NCBI RefSeq assembly: GCF_030689645.1
Contig: NZ_JAUYFU010000078.1
Coordinates: 1 to 40,185, forward strand
Direction of reading: 5' to 3'
DNA from: Humidesulfovibrio sp.
GTDB taxonomy: Bacteria > Desulfobacterota > Desulfovibrionia > Desulfovibrionales > Desulfovibrionaceae
Length of the DNA stretch: 40,185 bases
Shown here: positions 1-7,954 of the stretch, piece after piece
Position numbering within the stretch: the stretch's first letter is position 1
How the letters are laid out: every line of letters begins with the position of its first letter
Program-made: the position numbers and the translations under genes
The notes under the pieces: model-generated
What the model saw: only the letters and a program-made list of their open reading frames with translations
The model's database searches: none
What the model was told of the DNA's origin: nothing

Positions 1-654
1 GCGCAGGCGGCCCTTGTCGTCCTTGCAGGCGTTGGGGTATTTTTTGACCTTCTCGATGTCCTTGATGGTGATGAGGCCCATCAGCTTGTCGTCGCCGTCC
101 ACCACCAGCAGCTTCTCGATGCGGGTCTGGTGCAGCTGGCGCTTGGCCTCCTCGTCGCTGATGCCCTCGGGCACGGTGATGAGGTTGCGGCTGGTCATGA
201 CCTCGCTGACTGCGGTGTTGTTGTCCGTCACGAAGCGCACGTCGCGGTTGGTGACGATGCCCACGAGCTTGTCGCCGCGGACAACAGGCAGGCCCGAGAT
301 GCGGTACTCGCTCATGAGGGCCAGCACCTTGCCCACGTTGTCGTCCGGATGCACGGTCACGGGATCGTGAATCATGCCGGACTCGCTCTTCTTGACCTTG
401 TCCACCTCGCGCACCTGGTCGCGGATGCTCATATTCTTGTGAATGACGCCCACACCGCCCGCGCGCGACATGCTGATGGCCATGCGCGCCTCTGTGACTG
501 TGTCCATGGCGGCGGAAAGAAGCGGGATGTTCAGGCGGATTTCCGGGGTCAGCTGGGTGCTTACGTCCACACTGTCGGGCAGGACTTCAGAATAGTCCGG
601 AACGAGCAGCACGTCGTCAAAGGTAAGCGCCTTGCCGATGATCTTGTCCTGCAT
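1..654 (-). CDS. guaB: IMP dehydrogenase, N-terminal part (runs off the left edge)
   Basis: The first 218 codons of IMP dehydrogenase, which oxidises IMP to XMP with NAD+ in guanine nucleotide synthesis in the cytoplasm. The protein begins [19 protein letters not shown], the standard GuaB start, followed by the first barrel strands ([27 protein letters not shown]). The paired CBS (Bateman) domains follow from about residue 95 to the edge ([45 protein letters not shown]). The catalytic cysteine loop lies outside the window. The ATG at 654 has a GGAGG six bases upstream. It is read in the same direction as the liv operon, 67 bases after livF, and no terminator is visible between them, so read-through is possible. 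Very sure of identity. Confidence 0.95.
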   Translation of the reverse strand, partial: MQDKIIGKALTFDDVLLVPDYSEVLPDSVDVSTQLTPEIRLNIPLLSAAMDTVTEARMAISMSRAGGVGVIHKNMSIRDQVREVDKVKKSESGMIHDPVTVHPDDNVGKVLALMSEYRISGLPVVRGDKLVGIVTNRDVRFVTDNNTAVSEVMTSRNLITVPEGISDEEAKRQLHQTRIEKLLVVDGDDKLMGLITIKDIEKVKKYPNACKDDKGRLR

Positions 655-721
655 GGAATCCTCCCGGGGGGCTTGGCCGCCCTGTTGCGTGTTGCGCGAA
701 AAAATAAAGTCCGGGCCGTTT

Positions 722-1429
722 CTACAGGCCCAGGTATGCCTTCTTCACCGCATCGTTGGCAAGGAGCTTGTCGCAGGCGTCCTCGAGGGTGATGCGTCCG
801 TTTTCCATGACATAACCGCGGTGCGCCACCTTGAGGGCCTGGTTGGCGTTCTGCTCCACCAGGAAGATGGTGGTGTTGCTCTCGCGGTTGATCTGCTTGA
901 TGATGTCGAAAATCTGCCGGATGATGAGCGGGGCGAGGCCCAGGGACGGCTCGTCGAGCAGGAGCACCTTGGGCCGGGCCATGAGCGCGCGGCTGATGGC
1001 CAGCATCTGCTGCTCGCCGCCGGAAAGGGTTCCGCCAAGCTGCTTGCGGCGCTCCAGCAAAATCGGGAACAGGCCAAAAACCTGGTCCAGGTCGCGGTTG
1101 ACGCCGTCCTTGTCCGAGCGCAGGAAAGCGCCCATGTCCAGATTCTCCTGCACTGTGAGATCCGGGAAGATGAGGCGGCCTTCGGGCACCTGGCTGATGC
1201 CCAGCTGCACGATCTTTTCGGGGCTGACGTCGTTGAGGACGCGGCCCTCGAAGAGCACCTCGCCCTTGCGCGGCGGCACCATGCCGCAGATGGTCATCAG
1301 CGTGGTGCTTTTGCCTGCGCCGTTGGCGCCGATGAGGGTGATGATCTCGCCCTCGCCCACCTTAATGCTTACATCGCGCAGGGCCTGGATGTTGCCGTAG
1401 AACGCGTCGATATTCTTAAGCTCAAGCAT
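722..1429 (-). CDS. livF: Branched-chain amino acid ABC transporter, ATP-binding protein LivF
   Basis: One of the two ATPases of a LivHMGF importer, working at the cytoplasmic face of the membrane (235 aa). Visible motifs are Walker [10 protein letters not shown], the LivF-type Q-loop region ([19 protein letters not shown]), signature LSGGEQQ, Walker B VLLLDEP and switch [10 protein letters not shown] start at the ATG at 1429 ([12 protein letters not shown]), which overlaps the end of livG by 8 bases. A longer reading to 1513 adds only an unconserved leader. It is the last gene of the liv operon. The exact substrate (Leu/Ile/Val or another amide-type substrate) cannot be read from the ATPase. 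Confidence 0.95.
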   Translation of the reverse strand: MLELKNIDAFYGNIQALRDVSIKVGEGEIITLIGANGAGKSTTLMTICGMVPPRKGEVLFEGRVLNDVSPEKIVQLGISQVPEGRLIFPDLTVQENLDMGAFLRSDKDGVNRDLDQVFGLFPILLERRKQLGGTLSGGEQQMLAISRALMARPKVLLLDEPSLGLAPLIIRQIFDIIKQINRESNTTIFLVEQNANQALKVAHRGYVMENGRITLEDACDKLLANDAVKKAYLGL

Positions 1430-2252
1430 CGCTTTCCTCGCCCAGGTAGGCCCGGATGACCTGCGGATCGGCGCTGACCTCTGCGGGCGTTCCGGTTGAG
1501 ATGACGCGGCCATATTCCATCACGTAGATGCGGTCCGACAGGCTCATGACCATCTTCATGTCGTGCTCGATGAGGAGCACGGAAACCTGGAATTCCTCGC
1601 GGATGCGGATGACCATCTCCTTGAGTTCAAGGGTCTCCTGCGGATTCATGCCCGCTGCGGGCTCGTCCAGAAGCAGCAGGAAGGGCTCCGTGGCCAGCGC
1701 CCGGGCGATCTCCAGCCGGCGCTGCGCGCCATAGGGCAGGTTGCGCGAATATTCGTTGGCGACCTTTTCGAGCCCGACCTTCTTAAGAAGCTGGTAACTG
1801 CGGTCCACAACCTCCTGCTCTTCCCGCCGGGCTTTGGGCCCGCGCAGCACAGCGCCAAGAATTCCCGCCCTGGTGCGGCAGTGCCGCCCGATCATGACGT
1901 TCTCAAGGGCCGTCATGGAGGGGAAAAGCCGGATGTTCTGAAAGGTTCTGGCCATGCCCAGCTCGCACACCAGGTTGGTGCGCATGCCGTTGATGCGCAC
2001 ACCATCGGAGCGCGCACCGTCGGCGCGCATTTTCCTGCCGTTGGTGGGATACGCCAGCACCTGGCCCTCAGAGGGGGTGTAGATACCGGTGATGCAGTTG
2101 AAGAATGTGGTCTTGCCCGCGCCGTTGGGGCCGATGAGCGCCACGATCTCTCCGCTGCGCACCTCGACGTCCACATCAGAAAGGGCGCGCAGACCGCCGA
2201 AGTTCATGCTCATGTTGCGGACTGAGAGGACCGCGTTTTGTGTCTGTTCCAT
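1422..2252 (-). CDS. livG: Branched-chain amino acid ABC transporter, ATP-binding protein LivG
   Basis: The second ATPase of the Liv importer (276 aa from the ATG at 2252; a GTG one codon upstream is also possible). Motifs are Walker A GPNGAGKTT, Q-loop ARTFQNIRLF, Walker B LLLLDEP, the LivG-specific AAGMNPQET, and switch LIEHDMKMVM. The signature region reads LPYGAQRRLEIARAL, which is normal for LivG. The ATG overlaps the stop of livM by one base (TGATG), indicating translational coupling. The segment between Walker A and Q-loop is about 15 residues longer than in E. coli LivG as I recall it; the excess is a three-unit pentapeptide repeat, listed separately. Confidence 0.95.
   Translation of the reverse strand: MEQTQNAVLSVRNMSMNFGGLRALSDVDVEVRSGEIVALIGPNGAGKTTFFNCITGIYTPSEGQVLAYPTNGRKMRADGARSDGVRINGMRTNLVCELGMARTFQNIRLFPSMTALENVMIGRHCRTRAGILGAVLRGPKARREEQEVVDRSYQLLKKVGLEKVANEYSRNLPYGAQRRLEIARALATEPFLLLLDEPAAGMNPQETLELKEMVIRIREEFQVSVLLIEHDMKMVMSLSDRIYVMEYGRVISTGTPAEVSADPQVIRAYLGEESDA
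1980..2024 (-). repeat. Three tandem 15-bp units inside livG (xDGxR pentapeptide repeat)
   Basis: On the minus strand three consecutive 15-base units encode ADGAR, SDGVR and INGMR. Each ends in a CGC arginine codon and has GAY/AAC then GGY at positions 2-3. They are flanked by MR before and TN after. The unit boundaries keep frame exactly, and the array accounts for the extra 15 residues relative to a typical LivG at this site. It looks like in-frame tandem duplication followed by drift. Confidence 0.7.
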
Positions 2253-3472
2253 CACGCAGCTTCCGTATTGATCTTATAGACCTTGCGCTTGGCGCGGATA
2301 AGCCCCTGCGGCCTGAAGACCATGACCAGAATCATGGTGGCGCCGAAGATGAGCATCCGGTACTCGCTGAAGGCGCGCATATACTCCGGCAGCAGGATGA
2401 GCAGGAACGCGCCCAGGATGACGCCCAGCACCGAGCCCATGCCGCCCAGCACAACGATGGCCAGGATCATGGCCGACTCCATGAAGGTGAAGCTGGCCGG
2501 ATTGATGTAGGTGGTTTTGGCCGCGAACACCACGCCCATGAGCGAGGCCAGGGTCGCCCCCAGGGCGAAGGCCATGAGCTTGGCGCGGGTGTTGTCGATG
2601 CCCATGGCCTGGCAGGCGATCTCGTCTTCGCGCAGGGCCAGCCAGGCGCGGCCAATGCGCGAATCCTTGAGCCTGGCGGTGACGAAGATGGTTAGCACCA
2701 CCAGGGCCAGCATAATGTAGTAAATGTACGTCGTCGCCTGATCAACGCCATAGGTGACGCCGAAAAGACCAGGCCGGGAGATGTTCGAAATGCCGGCGGG
2801 GCCGTTGGAAAAGGCGCTCCAGTTCTCAAGCACCAGCCGAACGATCTGCCCGAAGCCGAGGGTCACGATGGCCAGATAGTCGCCGCGCAGGCGAAGCACC
2901 GGAAACCCAAGCAGTATGCCAAAAAAAGCCCCAAGAATGGCTCCCAAGGGCAGAACGGTCCAGAACCCAAGCTGGAAATGGTGATTCAAAAGGGCGTAGG
3001 CATAGGCACCAACGGCGTAGAAGGCCACGTACCCCAGGTCCAACAGTCCCGCCAGGCCCACTGTGATGTTCAAGCCCAACCCCAGCACCACGTAAATCAG
3101 AGCGCTGATCAGGATATTGGTCTGGTACATGGAAAACACCCAGGGGAACGCGACAGCGACCAGCAGGCCGAAGGCCATGAGCGGACGCATCACGCTGGGA
3201 TTCTCAAGCCAGAGCGAAAGGGCGGACTGAGTCTCGCCCCCGCCGGAGTCCCGGTTGGCGGCGCCGCGGTCCCTGCGGTCCATCAAAAAGTGCCAGGCCA
3301 CGGCCAGCACGAAGCTGCCCACCAGCATGTACGCAAGATGCATCCAGCGCCAGGTTACTGTCTTTTCCACCGTGTCCACGCGGATGACCATGACGGGCAA
3401 GGTCAAAAAGGCCAGCCACAAGGCTGCAATGGCGGATTTCTTGAGATTGCCGAGGAGGTTCGCTACTGCCAT
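2252..3472 (-). CDS. livM: Branched-chain amino acid ABC transporter, permease LivM
   Basis: Integral membrane permease (406 aa) that pairs with LivH. The N-terminal ~100 residues carry two or three extra membrane segments, then a charged linker (DRRDRGAANRDSGGGE), then the conserved LivM core. The core contains ALIYVVLGLGLNITVGLAGL, LRGDYLAIVTLGFGQIVRL, GRAWLALREDEIACQAMGI (the cytoplasmic coupling segment) and GGMGSVLGVILGA. I start at the ATG at 3472 (MAVANLLGN), four bases after the livH stop. An upstream extension to 3619 would overlap livH and is not credible. It is coupled to livG downstream. Confidence 0.93.
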   Translation of the reverse strand: MAVANLLGNLKKSAIAALWLAFLTLPVMVIRVDTVEKTVTWRWMHLAYMLVGSFVLAVAWHFLMDRRDRGAANRDSGGGETQSALSLWLENPSVMRPLMAFGLLVAVAFPWVFSMYQTNILISALIYVVLGLGLNITVGLAGLLDLGYVAFYAVGAYAYALLNHHFQLGFWTVLPLGAILGAFFGILLGFPVLRLRGDYLAIVTLGFGQIVRLVLENWSAFSNGPAGISNISRPGLFGVTYGVDQATTYIYYIMLALVVLTIFVTARLKDSRIGRAWLALREDEIACQAMGIDNTRAKLMAFALGATLASLMGVVFAAKTTYINPASFTFMESAMILAIVVLGGMGSVLGVILGAFLLILLPEYMRAFSEYRMLIFGATMILVMVFRPQGLIRAKRKVYKINTEAA

Positions 3473-3476
3473 GACG

Positions 3477-4379
3477 CTACACCTTCTGGGACCGCTGCTT
3501 GCCGAGCAGGCCAGCGGGACGGAAGATAAGGATGAGCACCAGCAGGCAGAAGGCGAACACGTCCTCGTAGTCGCTTGAGATATAGCCTGCGGCGAAGCTC
3601 TCGGTCCAGCCGAGCACAAGCCCGCCCAGGACCGCGCCGGGAATGCTTCCGATGCCGCCGAGCACTGCGGCAGTGAACGCCTTGATGCCCGCGAGAAAGC
3701 CGATGGCGAAGTTTATCTGCCCAATGTGGGAGGCGATGAGCACTCCGCCCACAGCCGCAAGGCCCGAGCCGACCATGAAGGTCACGGAGATGACCTGGTC
3801 CACATTGACGCCCACAAGCATTGCCATTTTGCGGTTCTGCGCCGTGGCCCGCATGGCCTTGCCCATGCGCGTGAACTTGATGAACATGGTCAACGCCACC
3901 ATGACCGAAATGGAGGTGATAATGATGAACAGGTCGCTGGTGGCCAGGAAGTTGGCGTAAGGGCCCATGAACTCAAGGTCCGGGATGAGTCTTGGGAAAG
4001 GCAGAAAGTCCGGGGTCTGCGCGAGCATGACGTAGTTCTGAAGCAGGATGGACATGCCGATGGCCGAAATGAGCGGAGCCAGCCGGGGCGCGCCGCGCAG
4101 GGGCTTGTAGGCGATTTTCTCCACAGTGTAGCCGTAGGCGGCGGAATACAGCACCGCGATGATGAGGGCGATGACAAGGATGGAGAGGGTGGGCCAGCCC
4201 ATGGCTGTAAGGACCCCGGCGACTATCAGCCCCATGAAGGCGCCGATCATGTAGATCTCGCCGTGGGCGAAATTTATCAGTTCGATGATGCCGTAGACCA
4301 TCGTGTAGCCCAAGGCGATGAGGGCGTAGATGCTGCCCCGCGACAACCCCCCGAGAAACAATTGGAGAAAATATTCCAT
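3477..4379 (-). CDS. livH: Branched-chain amino acid ABC transporter, permease LivH
   Basis: Membrane permease (300 aa) forming the translocation pore with LivM. Typical LivH features are GGLSRGSIYALIALGYTMVYG at the N-terminus, NFAHGEIYMIGAF, LRGAPRLAPLISAIGMSILLQN, the coupling segment GKAMRATAQNRKMAMLVGV, and GGIGSIPGAVLGG near the C-terminus. The ATG at 4379 gives a standard N-terminus (MEYFLQLFLGG). It is separated from the binding-protein gene upstream by 125 bases containing strong hairpins, the usual arrangement for making more binding protein than permease. Confidence 0.94.
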   Translation of the reverse strand: MEYFLQLFLGGLSRGSIYALIALGYTMVYGIIELINFAHGEIYMIGAFMGLIVAGVLTAMGWPTLSILVIALIIAVLYSAAYGYTVEKIAYKPLRGAPRLAPLISAIGMSILLQNYVMLAQTPDFLPFPRLIPDLEFMGPYANFLATSDLFIIITSISVMVALTMFIKFTRMGKAMRATAQNRKMAMLVGVNVDQVISVTFMVGSGLAAVGGVLIASHIGQINFAIGFLAGIKAFTAAVLGGIGSIPGAVLGGLVLGWTESFAAGYISSDYEDVFAFCLLVLILIFRPAGLLGKQRSQKV

Positions 4380-4434
4380 AAATCCGTCCTACCGCACAGG
4401 GGAAGCCTTCTTCTGCGGGCTTTCCCTTACGGAA

Positions 4435-4496
4435 CCAGGGGACGGGCGCATCCGCCCCCGCCCCCTGGCTCGTTATCGCCTGCCCGGATGCCGGGC
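4435..4496 (-). terminator. Paired hairpins between livK and livH (partial terminator/attenuator)
   Basis: Two G+C-rich inverted repeats lie just after the livK stop: an imperfect long stem at 4435-4468 (CCAGGGG...CCCCTGG arms) and a short perfect stem at 4482-4496 (GCCCGG/CCGGGC with a three-base loop). Neither has a clear U-tract. I infer mRNA stabilisation or partial termination that favours the binding protein; true termination would silence the permease genes. Confidence 0.45.
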
Positions 4497-4504
4497 GGCG
4501 GAGG

Positions 4505-5680
4505 CTACTTCACCAGTTCGTACTTGCCGTTCTTCACCTGGTAGACGGAGAAGCTTGCGCCCTCGGCATCGCCCTTGGCGTCAAACTTAATCTTGCCGAC
4601 CGGAGTTTCGATCAGCTCGGAGTGCAAGGCGGCGACAACCTTGTCGTAGTCGGTGCTGCCGGCCTTGGCCACGGCGTTCAGCAGGGCCTGCGCGGCGGCG
4701 TAAGCCTGGGGGAAGAAAGCGCCCGGCTTGCTGCCGAATTCCTTCTCGTGGTCGGCGGCGGCCTTCTTGAACACCTCGTTGTCGGCCAGAACCTGCGGGC
4801 CGGTGGCGTAGGCACCCTCGGCATCAACGCCTGCGGTCTTGATGAAGGTGTCGTCCTTCACGCCGTCGTCGGAAATGAAGTGGATCTTGACGCCCTTCTT
4901 GTGCATCTGCGTGATGATCTTGGAAGCCTCGGGGTAGTAACCGCCGTACAGCACGCAGTCCGCGCCGGAGGCCTTGATCTTCTGCACAACGGCGGAGTAG
5001 TCCACGCCGCCGGTGGTGATGCCCTCGAACAGGGCCACGGTGACGGTCTTGCCATCCGCGAAAGTCTTCTGCGCGCTCTCAGCAAAGCCCTTGCCGTAGT
5101 CGCCCTTGTCGTGAATGATGGCCACCTTCTTGACCTTCAGCTCGGACATGGCGAACTCGGCGGCGGCCTTGCCCTGGATCAGGTCGTAGCTGATGGTGCG
5201 GAAGAAGTTGGGATAGTTGCCGACCTGGGTCAGTTCGGTGCTGGTGGCCGAAGGCGACATGACAACGACCTTCGCGTCCTTGTAGATGGGCAAGGCGGCT
5301 TTGGTCGGCCCGGAGCAGGTGTGGCCCACGACGATTGCGACCTTCTCGCTCACGAGCTTGGTGGCGGCGTTGGTGGCCAGCTCAGGCTTGCACTGGTCAT
5401 CCATGGCCAGCACCTCGACCTGCATGCCGTTGACGCCGCCCTTGGCATTCAATTCCTTGGCGACCAGTTTGGCTGCATTCAAGGTGGGCAAACCGTAAGA
5501 GGCGATATCACCGCTGTGTGCGCCGGCAACGCCAAGCACCAATTTCTTGGCCGGTGCGGCGGCTGTGGCGTTGGCGGCGGCATCGGCTTTCTTTTCTTCC
5601 TTCTTCTCGCCGCCGCAACCAACAGCCATAAGACCGGCCATGGCCACGCCCAGAACTGTCAAGAACCATCTCGATTTCAT
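4505..5680 (-). CDS. Branched-chain amino acid ABC transporter, substrate-binding lipoprotein (LivJ/LivK-like)
   Basis: Periplasmic binding protein of fold type I (Peripla_BP_6), 391 aa, delivering amino acids to LivHM. The N-terminus has a basic start, hydrophobic stretch and a lipobox-like AVGC at about residue 22, then a low-complexity Lys/Ala linker, so it is probably a membrane-anchored lipoprotein. Conserved family segments are VLGVAGAHSGDIASYG, VVGHTCSGPTKAALPIY, the ligand-loop MSPSATSTELT, FFRTISYD and KVAIIHDKGDYGKGFAE. The ATG at 5680 has a GAGGAG upstream. Ligand preference for Leu/Ile/Val is the family default, not shown by the sequence. Confidence 0.92.
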   Translation of the reverse strand: MKSRWFLTVLGVAMAGLMAVGCGGEKKEEKKADAAANATAAAPAKKLVLGVAGAHSGDIASYGLPTLNAAKLVAKELNAKGGVNGMQVEVLAMDDQCKPELATNAATKLVSEKVAIVVGHTCSGPTKAALPIYKDAKVVVMSPSATSTELTQVGNYPNFFRTISYDLIQGKAAAEFAMSELKVKKVAIIHDKGDYGKGFAESAQKTFADGKTVTVALFEGITTGGVDYSAVVQKIKASGADCVLYGGYYPEASKIITQMHKKGVKIHFISDDGVKDDTFIKTAGVDAEGAYATGPQVLADNEVFKKAAADHEKEFGSKPGAFFPQAYAAAQALLNAVAKAGSTDYDKVVAALHSELIETPVGKIKFDAKGDAEGASFSVYQVKNGKYELVK

Positions 5681-5734
5681 GTCCCAACTCCTCGCAAAAA
5701 GTTCTGTCAGCCAAGAAGTCCAAATATACCACAC

Positions 5735-5765
5735 GGCCACGGAGCATAAGCTCCGCGGCCTTTTT
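5735..5765 (+). terminator. Strong hairpin with T-tract in the plus orientation, inside the liv leader
   Basis: A 10-of-11-bp stem (GGCCaCGGAGC / GCTCCGcGGCC, loop ATAA) is followed on the plus strand by five Ts. Read rightwards it looks like an intrinsic terminator, but no rightward gene lies to its left. Read leftwards it sits in the predicted 5' leader of livK without a U-tract. It may block antisense transcription or structure the leader. Confidence 0.45.
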
Positions 5766-5781
5766 CACCTTGAAGGCGGCT

Positions 5782-5809
5782 ACTTTAGTGGAATATCCGC
5801 CTATGTCAA
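5782..5809 (-). promoter_or_regulatory. Predicted sigma-70 promoter for the liv operon
   Basis: On the minus strand a perfect -35 TTGACA (5804-5809) is followed after 16 bases by TAAAGT (5782-5787, four of six to TATAAT). Transcription would start near 5775 and run through a leader of about 95 nt, including the hairpin at 5735-5760, to livK. It lies just past the end of the upstream TPR gene, so the liv genes have their own promoter. Confidence 0.6.
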
Positions 5810-5835
5810 TACGGCATTCGCCGTGTGGCCTTGTG

Positions 5836-6444
5836 CTATTTGGGAGCGGGGGCCGCCAATTCCTCTTGAGCACCCTTCAACACGTCCTGGTCCTTCGGGT
5901 TAAGCTGCACCACCCGGCGGAAATGGACATCGCCCTCAGCAGGCTTGTTCATGTAATGCTTCAGCAGAACGCCCATGTTGTAATGCCCAAGGACATCGTC
6001 GGGATCCTTTTTCAGCACCATGTCGAAGGCCTTCTTGGCCTCGGGGTACTCCTTGCGTTCAAAGCGAACCATGCCCATGGCCTTGTTCACATTGAGATCA
6101 TCTGGCGCGGCCTTGGCCGCCAGAGTGACGTACTCCAGGGCCTTATCCCATGCCTGCATCATCATGAAGGTGTTTGCAAGCTCAACAAGCACCTGCGGGT
6201 CGTTAGGGTTCTGCTCCATCTTGCGCATAAGCTCGCGAAGCTGGTCCATGTCCACGCCCATCATACCCATGGGGCCGCCCTGGCCGCCGCGCTGCTCCTG
6301 GTGGACTTCAACCACAAGGCCGGAGCTCTTCATGCGGTACAGGAAGGAGCCAATGAAAATGGTCAGAATGGCGCCAATGAGCGCCACCAGGATGAATTTC
6401 TGCCCGTTGCTCAGAGGCGAGGTGTTCTTAATCTTTTCCGTCAC
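5836..6444 (-). CDS. Membrane-anchored TPR protein of the Ccm cluster
   Basis: A 202-aa protein with a single N-terminal membrane anchor (about residues 16-36), a Gly/Met-rich linker and three or so tetratricopeptide repeats from about residue 80 to 190 (ELANTFMMMQAWDKALEYV; AMGMVRFERKEYPEAKKAF; NMGVLLKHYMNKPAEGDVHF). It starts at a GTG at 6444, with GGAG seven bases upstream, and overlaps the small ccmD-like gene by 17 bases. Its place at the end of the ccm operon suggests a role in holding apocytochrome or the maturation complex, as the TPR part of CcmI/CcmH does elsewhere. That role is inferred from context. No thioredoxin-like CxxC motif is present. Confidence 0.8.
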   Translation of the reverse strand: MTEKIKNTSPLSNGQKFILVALIGAILTIFIGSFLYRMKSSGLVVEVHQEQRGGQGGPMGMMGVDMDQLRELMRKMEQNPNDPQVLVELANTFMMMQAWDKALEYVTLAAKAAPDDLNVNKAMGMVRFERKEYPEAKKAFDMVLKKDPDDVLGHYNMGVLLKHYMNKPAEGDVHFRRVVQLNPKDQDVLKGAQEELAAPAPK

Positions 6445-6565
6445 GGAGCATCTCCAATTGTTTCAGTCTCTTGGATATTGACCTGCCACGAAAGGCCAGG
6501 GATGCGGCATAGGCCGCGAGAAAAAGCCACACAGCGGCGTTGGCCGCAACAACGTATCCGTTCAT
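6428..6565 (-). CDS. ccmD: CcmD-like small membrane protein
   Basis: A 45-aa protein starting MNGYVVAANAAVWLFLAAY, with one membrane helix (about residues 5-24) and a basic tail (FRGRSISKRLKQLEML). Size, single helix, basic tail and position directly after ccmC match CcmD, which helps release haem-loaded CcmE from CcmC in the membrane. The ATG is at 6565 and the stop TAA at 6428-6430, overlapping the start of the TPR gene. Sequence conservation in CcmD is always low, so the call rests mainly on context. Confidence 0.75.
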   Translation of the reverse strand: MNGYVVAANAAVWLFLAAYAASLAFRGRSISKRLKQLEMLRDGKD

Positions 6566-6588
6566 GAAATGCCCCCCCAACCCCTCGT

Positions 6589-7248
6589 CTAACGCGAAAG
6601 CATGAGCGCGTGGGCGCGCTCTTCAGCGCGGCCGTTGGCGTAGCGCGCCAAAAGCAGCGTAAGCCATAAAAGCCCAAAGGCAGCGAGATTCGCCAGCACC
6701 GCGTGCCACATCTCCGGCTCCAGCCCGCCGCCCTGGCTGGCAAGCACCGCAGGGTGAACGCTGCGCCAGATGCGCGCGGAGTAGAACACCAGCGGAACGT
6801 CAAGGAAGGCCACCACGCCGAGCACGGCGGAAACCATGGCCCGGCGCTCGCCGCCCATGCCCGAGCCGCGCAGCACCAGGTACCCCGCGTACACGAACCA
6901 CATGATGAGCGTGGTGGTGAGCCTGGGGTCCCAGGTCCACCAGACGTTCCAGGCCGCGCGGCCCCAGATGGAGCCTGAAATCAGCGCCAGGCCGCTCATG
7001 AGCACGCCTATCTCGGCGGCTGCCCCGGCCAGGATGTCCGAGGCCGCATCGCGCTTGATGAGGTGGCGGATGCTGGCGCAGAACACCACGAAAAAGCTGA
7101 TGAGCGCCCACCATGCCAGCGGCATGTGAATGTAGAATATCTTCTGCACCACGCCCATGGTTTCTTCCAGGGGGGCGTAGCTCCATATGAACCACTGGCC
7201 CACGGCCAAGGCCAATACGCTCAGCATCGCAAGAATCTTGATCGGCAT
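6589..7248 (-). CDS. ccmC: Cytochrome c maturation haem-handling protein CcmC
   Basis: A 219-aa six-helix membrane protein that loads haem onto CcmE. The tryptophan-rich haem-handling motif is present (IWGRAAWNVWWTWDPRLTT), with flanking periplasmic-loop histidines in YIHMPLAWW (about residue 40) and RSVHPAVL (about 165), as expected for the CcmC haem ligands. I start at the ATG at 7248 (MPIKILAML). It sits 28 bases after ccmB and 23 before the ccmD-like gene. A longer in-frame reading upstream overlaps ccmB and lacks membrane character. Confidence 0.93.
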   Translation of the reverse strand: MPIKILAMLSVLALAVGQWFIWSYAPLEETMGVVQKIFYIHMPLAWWALISFFVVFCASIRHLIKRDAASDILAGAAAEIGVLMSGLALISGSIWGRAAWNVWWTWDPRLTTTLIMWFVYAGYLVLRGSGMGGERRAMVSAVLGVVAFLDVPLVFYSARIWRSVHPAVLASQGGGLEPEMWHAVLANLAAFGLLWLTLLLARYANGRAEERAHALMLSR

Positions 7249-7276
7249 GGTCTCACTCCAACGGCTTGCGCAGCCG

Positions 7277-7954
7277 CTATTCCTCGCCAGTGTACAAAAA
7301 CGGGAACAAAAATGCGCCTGCGGCGGTGAACACAGCGTCAAAGGCCACGATGATTCCGACCCACAGGGCCTCATCCATTGCCGGTTCGCCGGAAAAAGCC
7401 CCGGAAAAGATGCGGATGCCTCCCAAAAGCACCGGCAGAAGCAAAGGGAACAAAATCACGGAAAAGAGCGACTCCCGCGCGCCCTGCCCCTGGGCCAGTG
7501 CGCCCAGAAGCGCGCCCAGGGAAGCCAGACCCCAGTCCACGCCGATGAGGGTGAGCAGCAGCGTGCCCCAGTCCCCCTTGATGTCCTGACCGAGGAAAAC
7601 CGCAGCGGCGGGCAGGAACACGGCCTGGGACAACAGCAAAAGCGCGAACCCGGCCAGACCCTTGCCCAGCCACACGGCGTGCTCCGGCACGGGAGAGGAC
7701 AAAAGGCCCAGGCGGCAGCCCTGCCCTTCCTCCAGGCTGAACAGATCATTAAACACCAGCACAAGCCCGAAGGACGAGGCCAGCCAGAAGATCGCCGCAG
7801 CGGCCTGGGGCGACACGAGTTCGGCTGTGGGACGCGAAAGCGAGAACAGGAATATCAGCAATAGGCCAAGCAGCACGGCCTGCACCAGGCCTTGCCCCCC
7901 GCCCACGGCCAGGCGCAGGTCCTTGGCCGCAATGAACGCGCCGCGCCTCAGCAT
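7277..7954 (-). CDS. ccmB: Haem exporter-like ABC membrane subunit CcmB
   Basis: A 225-aa protein with about six membrane helices, the permease partner of CcmA. It fits CcmB in size and in segments such as AIFWLASSFGLVLVFNDLF, the cytoplasmic EEGQGCRLGLLSSPV loop and SLFSVILFPLLLPVLLGG. With CcmA it uses ATP to release holo-CcmE from CcmC; it is not thought to carry haem itself. The ATG at 7954 overlaps the ccmA stop by 7 bases. It is a middle gene of the operon. Confidence 0.92.
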   Translation of the reverse strand: MLRRGAFIAAKDLRLAVGGGQGLVQAVLLGLLLIFLFSLSRPTAELVSPQAAAAIFWLASSFGLVLVFNDLFSLEEGQGCRLGLLSSPVPEHAVWLGKGLAGFALLLLSQAVFLPAAAVFLGQDIKGDWGTLLLTLIGVDWGLASLGALLGALAQGQGARESLFSVILFPLLLPVLLGGIRIFSGAFSGEPAMDEALWVGIIVAFDAVFTAAGAFLFPFLYTGEE

